This document shows positions 63,201-64,000 of a DNA stretch of 64,000 nt, in pieces. The translations under genes were made by a program, and so were the position numbers. The stretch is from positions 13,206,001 through 13,270,000 of the forward strand of contig CM082579.2 of the NCBI GenBank assembly GCA_040954595.2, given 5' to 3'. The stretch comes from Balanoglossus misakiensis (Eukaryota; Hemichordata). Every line of letters starts with the position of its first letter. The stretch's first letter is position 1. Below the pieces are notes generated by a model. That model made no database searches. It saw only the letters and a program-made list of their open reading frames with translations, and had not been told where the DNA came from.

Positions 63201-64000
63201 GGTTACTGTCTGGCCTGGTTAATGTTGACGCAAAGGTTGACCCCACCAAACACTCGAAATTAATGGACAGGATACTGTCCACTCTGGCCTGGTTACTGTC
63301 TGGCCTGGTTAATGTTGACGCAAAGGTTGACCCCACCAAACACTCGAAATTAATGGACAGGATACTGTCCACTCTGGCCTGGTTACTGTCTGGCCTGGTT
63401 AATGTTGACGCAAAGGTTGACCCCACCAAACACTCGAAATTAATGGGCAGAATACTGTCCACTCTGGCCTGGTTACTGTCTGGCCTGGTTAATGTTGACG
63501 CAAAGGTTGACCCCACCAAACACTCAAAATTGATGGGCAGGATACTGTCCACTCTTGCCTTGTTACTGTCTGGCCTGGTTAATGTTGACGCAAAGGTTGA
63601 CCCCACCAAACACTCGAAATTAATTGGCAGGATACTGTCCACTCTGGCCTTGTTACTGTCTGGCCTGGTTAATTTTGACGCAAAGGTTGACCCCACCAAA
63701 CACTCGAAATTAATTGGCAGGATACTGTCCACTCTGGTCTGGTTACTGTCTGGCCTGGTTAATGTTGACGCAAAGGTTGACCCCACCAAACACTCGAAAT
63801 TAATGGACTGGATACTGTCCACTCTGGCCTGGTTACTGTCTGGCCTGGTTAATGTTGACGCAAAGGTTGACCCCACCAAACACTCGAAATTAATGGACAG
63901 GATACTGTCCACTCTGGCCTGGTTACTGTCTGGCCTGGTTAATGTTGACGCAAAGGTTGACCCCACCAAACACTCGAAATTAATGGACAGGATACTGTCC
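45230..64000. repeat. 90-bp satellite array, right block, runs off the window
   Basis: Continuation of the satellite after the piggyBac insert; it resumes mid-monomer at TTAATGTTGACGC. By eye 28 shortened 68-bp monomers (GTTGACACTCAAAATT junction, 22 bp missing) occur in the whole array, all between 41.6 and 62.1 kb. The terminal 1.9 kb is purely 90-bp units. Blocks at about 45.77-48.43 kb repeat the variant order of about 38.8-43.7 kb, and a series of related blocks of 1-2 kb spans 49.6-62.1 kb. A minus-strand frame is open from 62071 to the window edge (about 640 codons), but plus-strand frames are open over much of the same DNA. Confidence 0.97.
56525..57020. repeat. Two identical 248-bp higher-order units (90+90+68)
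   Basis: Two consecutive blocks of two full monomers plus one 68-bp monomer are identical by eye, and a third block begins at about 57021 and then diverges. The unit ends in the rare GTCTTGCCTGG variant (56507, 56755 and 57003), which marks a very recent tandem expansion. Confidence 0.85.

Noticed and set aside
38154-64000. Dozens of 60-640-codon ORFs of a 30-residue repeat on both strands
   Set aside because: They occur simultaneously in opposite-strand and other frames, are broken at every 68- or 89-bp monomer, and follow from a 90-bp period with few stops. Listed as satellite, not genes.
38005-64000. CRISPR-like array
   Set aside because: Units are contiguous with no unique spacers, the period is 90 bp, and the context is an animal genome with transposons.

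Overview
The window looks like repeat-rich, probably heterochromatic DNA from an animal nuclear genome, most likely a marine invertebrate. The basis is the mix of animal-type repeats: CR1/L2-like non-LTR retrotransposons with (ATT)n tails, a decayed piggyBac transposase, many short terminal-inverted-repeat elements, long G/C homopolymer runs, and a large satellite. Species cannot be fixed from sequence alone. I recognise no intact host protein gene, no rRNA and no canonical tRNA. Almost everything I can support is mobile or repetitive DNA.

Region by region. 1-6.1 kb: two copies of one retrotransposon family, one on each strand. The left copy has a long uninterrupted reverse-transcriptase frame that runs off the window edge but carries YADE in place of YADD. 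The right copy is 5'-truncated and frameshifted. 6.1-16.2 kb: mostly unannotated AT-rich DNA studded with poly-C/G runs, hairpins, short tandem duplications (216, 210 and about 1,600 bp) and several foldback or MITE-like elements. 16.3-35.1 kb: a mosaic of two alternating module types. Module A carries pairs of exon-like cassettes with splice-like borders. Module B is a degenerate internally repeated sequence whose copies mostly share a GGTCCC...GGGACC hairpin. A 3.2-kb long-TIR element, with a second MITE nested inside it, interrupts the first A/B junction; the second A/B copy preserves the empty site. A TTAA-flanked MITE lies at 32.1-32.8 kb.

35.5-37.9 kb: a run of unrelated minisatellites (50, about 60, 95 and 52 bp periods), then an 18-bp perfect inverted repeat enclosing a tRNA-like fold with a box-B-like sequence. 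38.0-64.0 kb: a 90-bp satellite that continues past the right edge. Because 90 is divisible by three, several frames on both strands stay open and give long spurious ORFs. Monomers of 90, 89 and 68 bp form recently amplified higher-order repeats. The array is broken once, at 43,732-45,229, by a decayed piggyBac element inserted at a TTAA inside a monomer; a paralogous uninterrupted site survives at 48,425.

There is no pathway or operon to describe. The history is transposon insertion, segmental duplication and satellite expansion. The items most worth a second look are the satellite and its higher-order structure, the piggyBac insertion with its empty-site paralogue, the tRNA-like foldback at 37.7 kb, the exon-like cassettes, and the long-TIR element.
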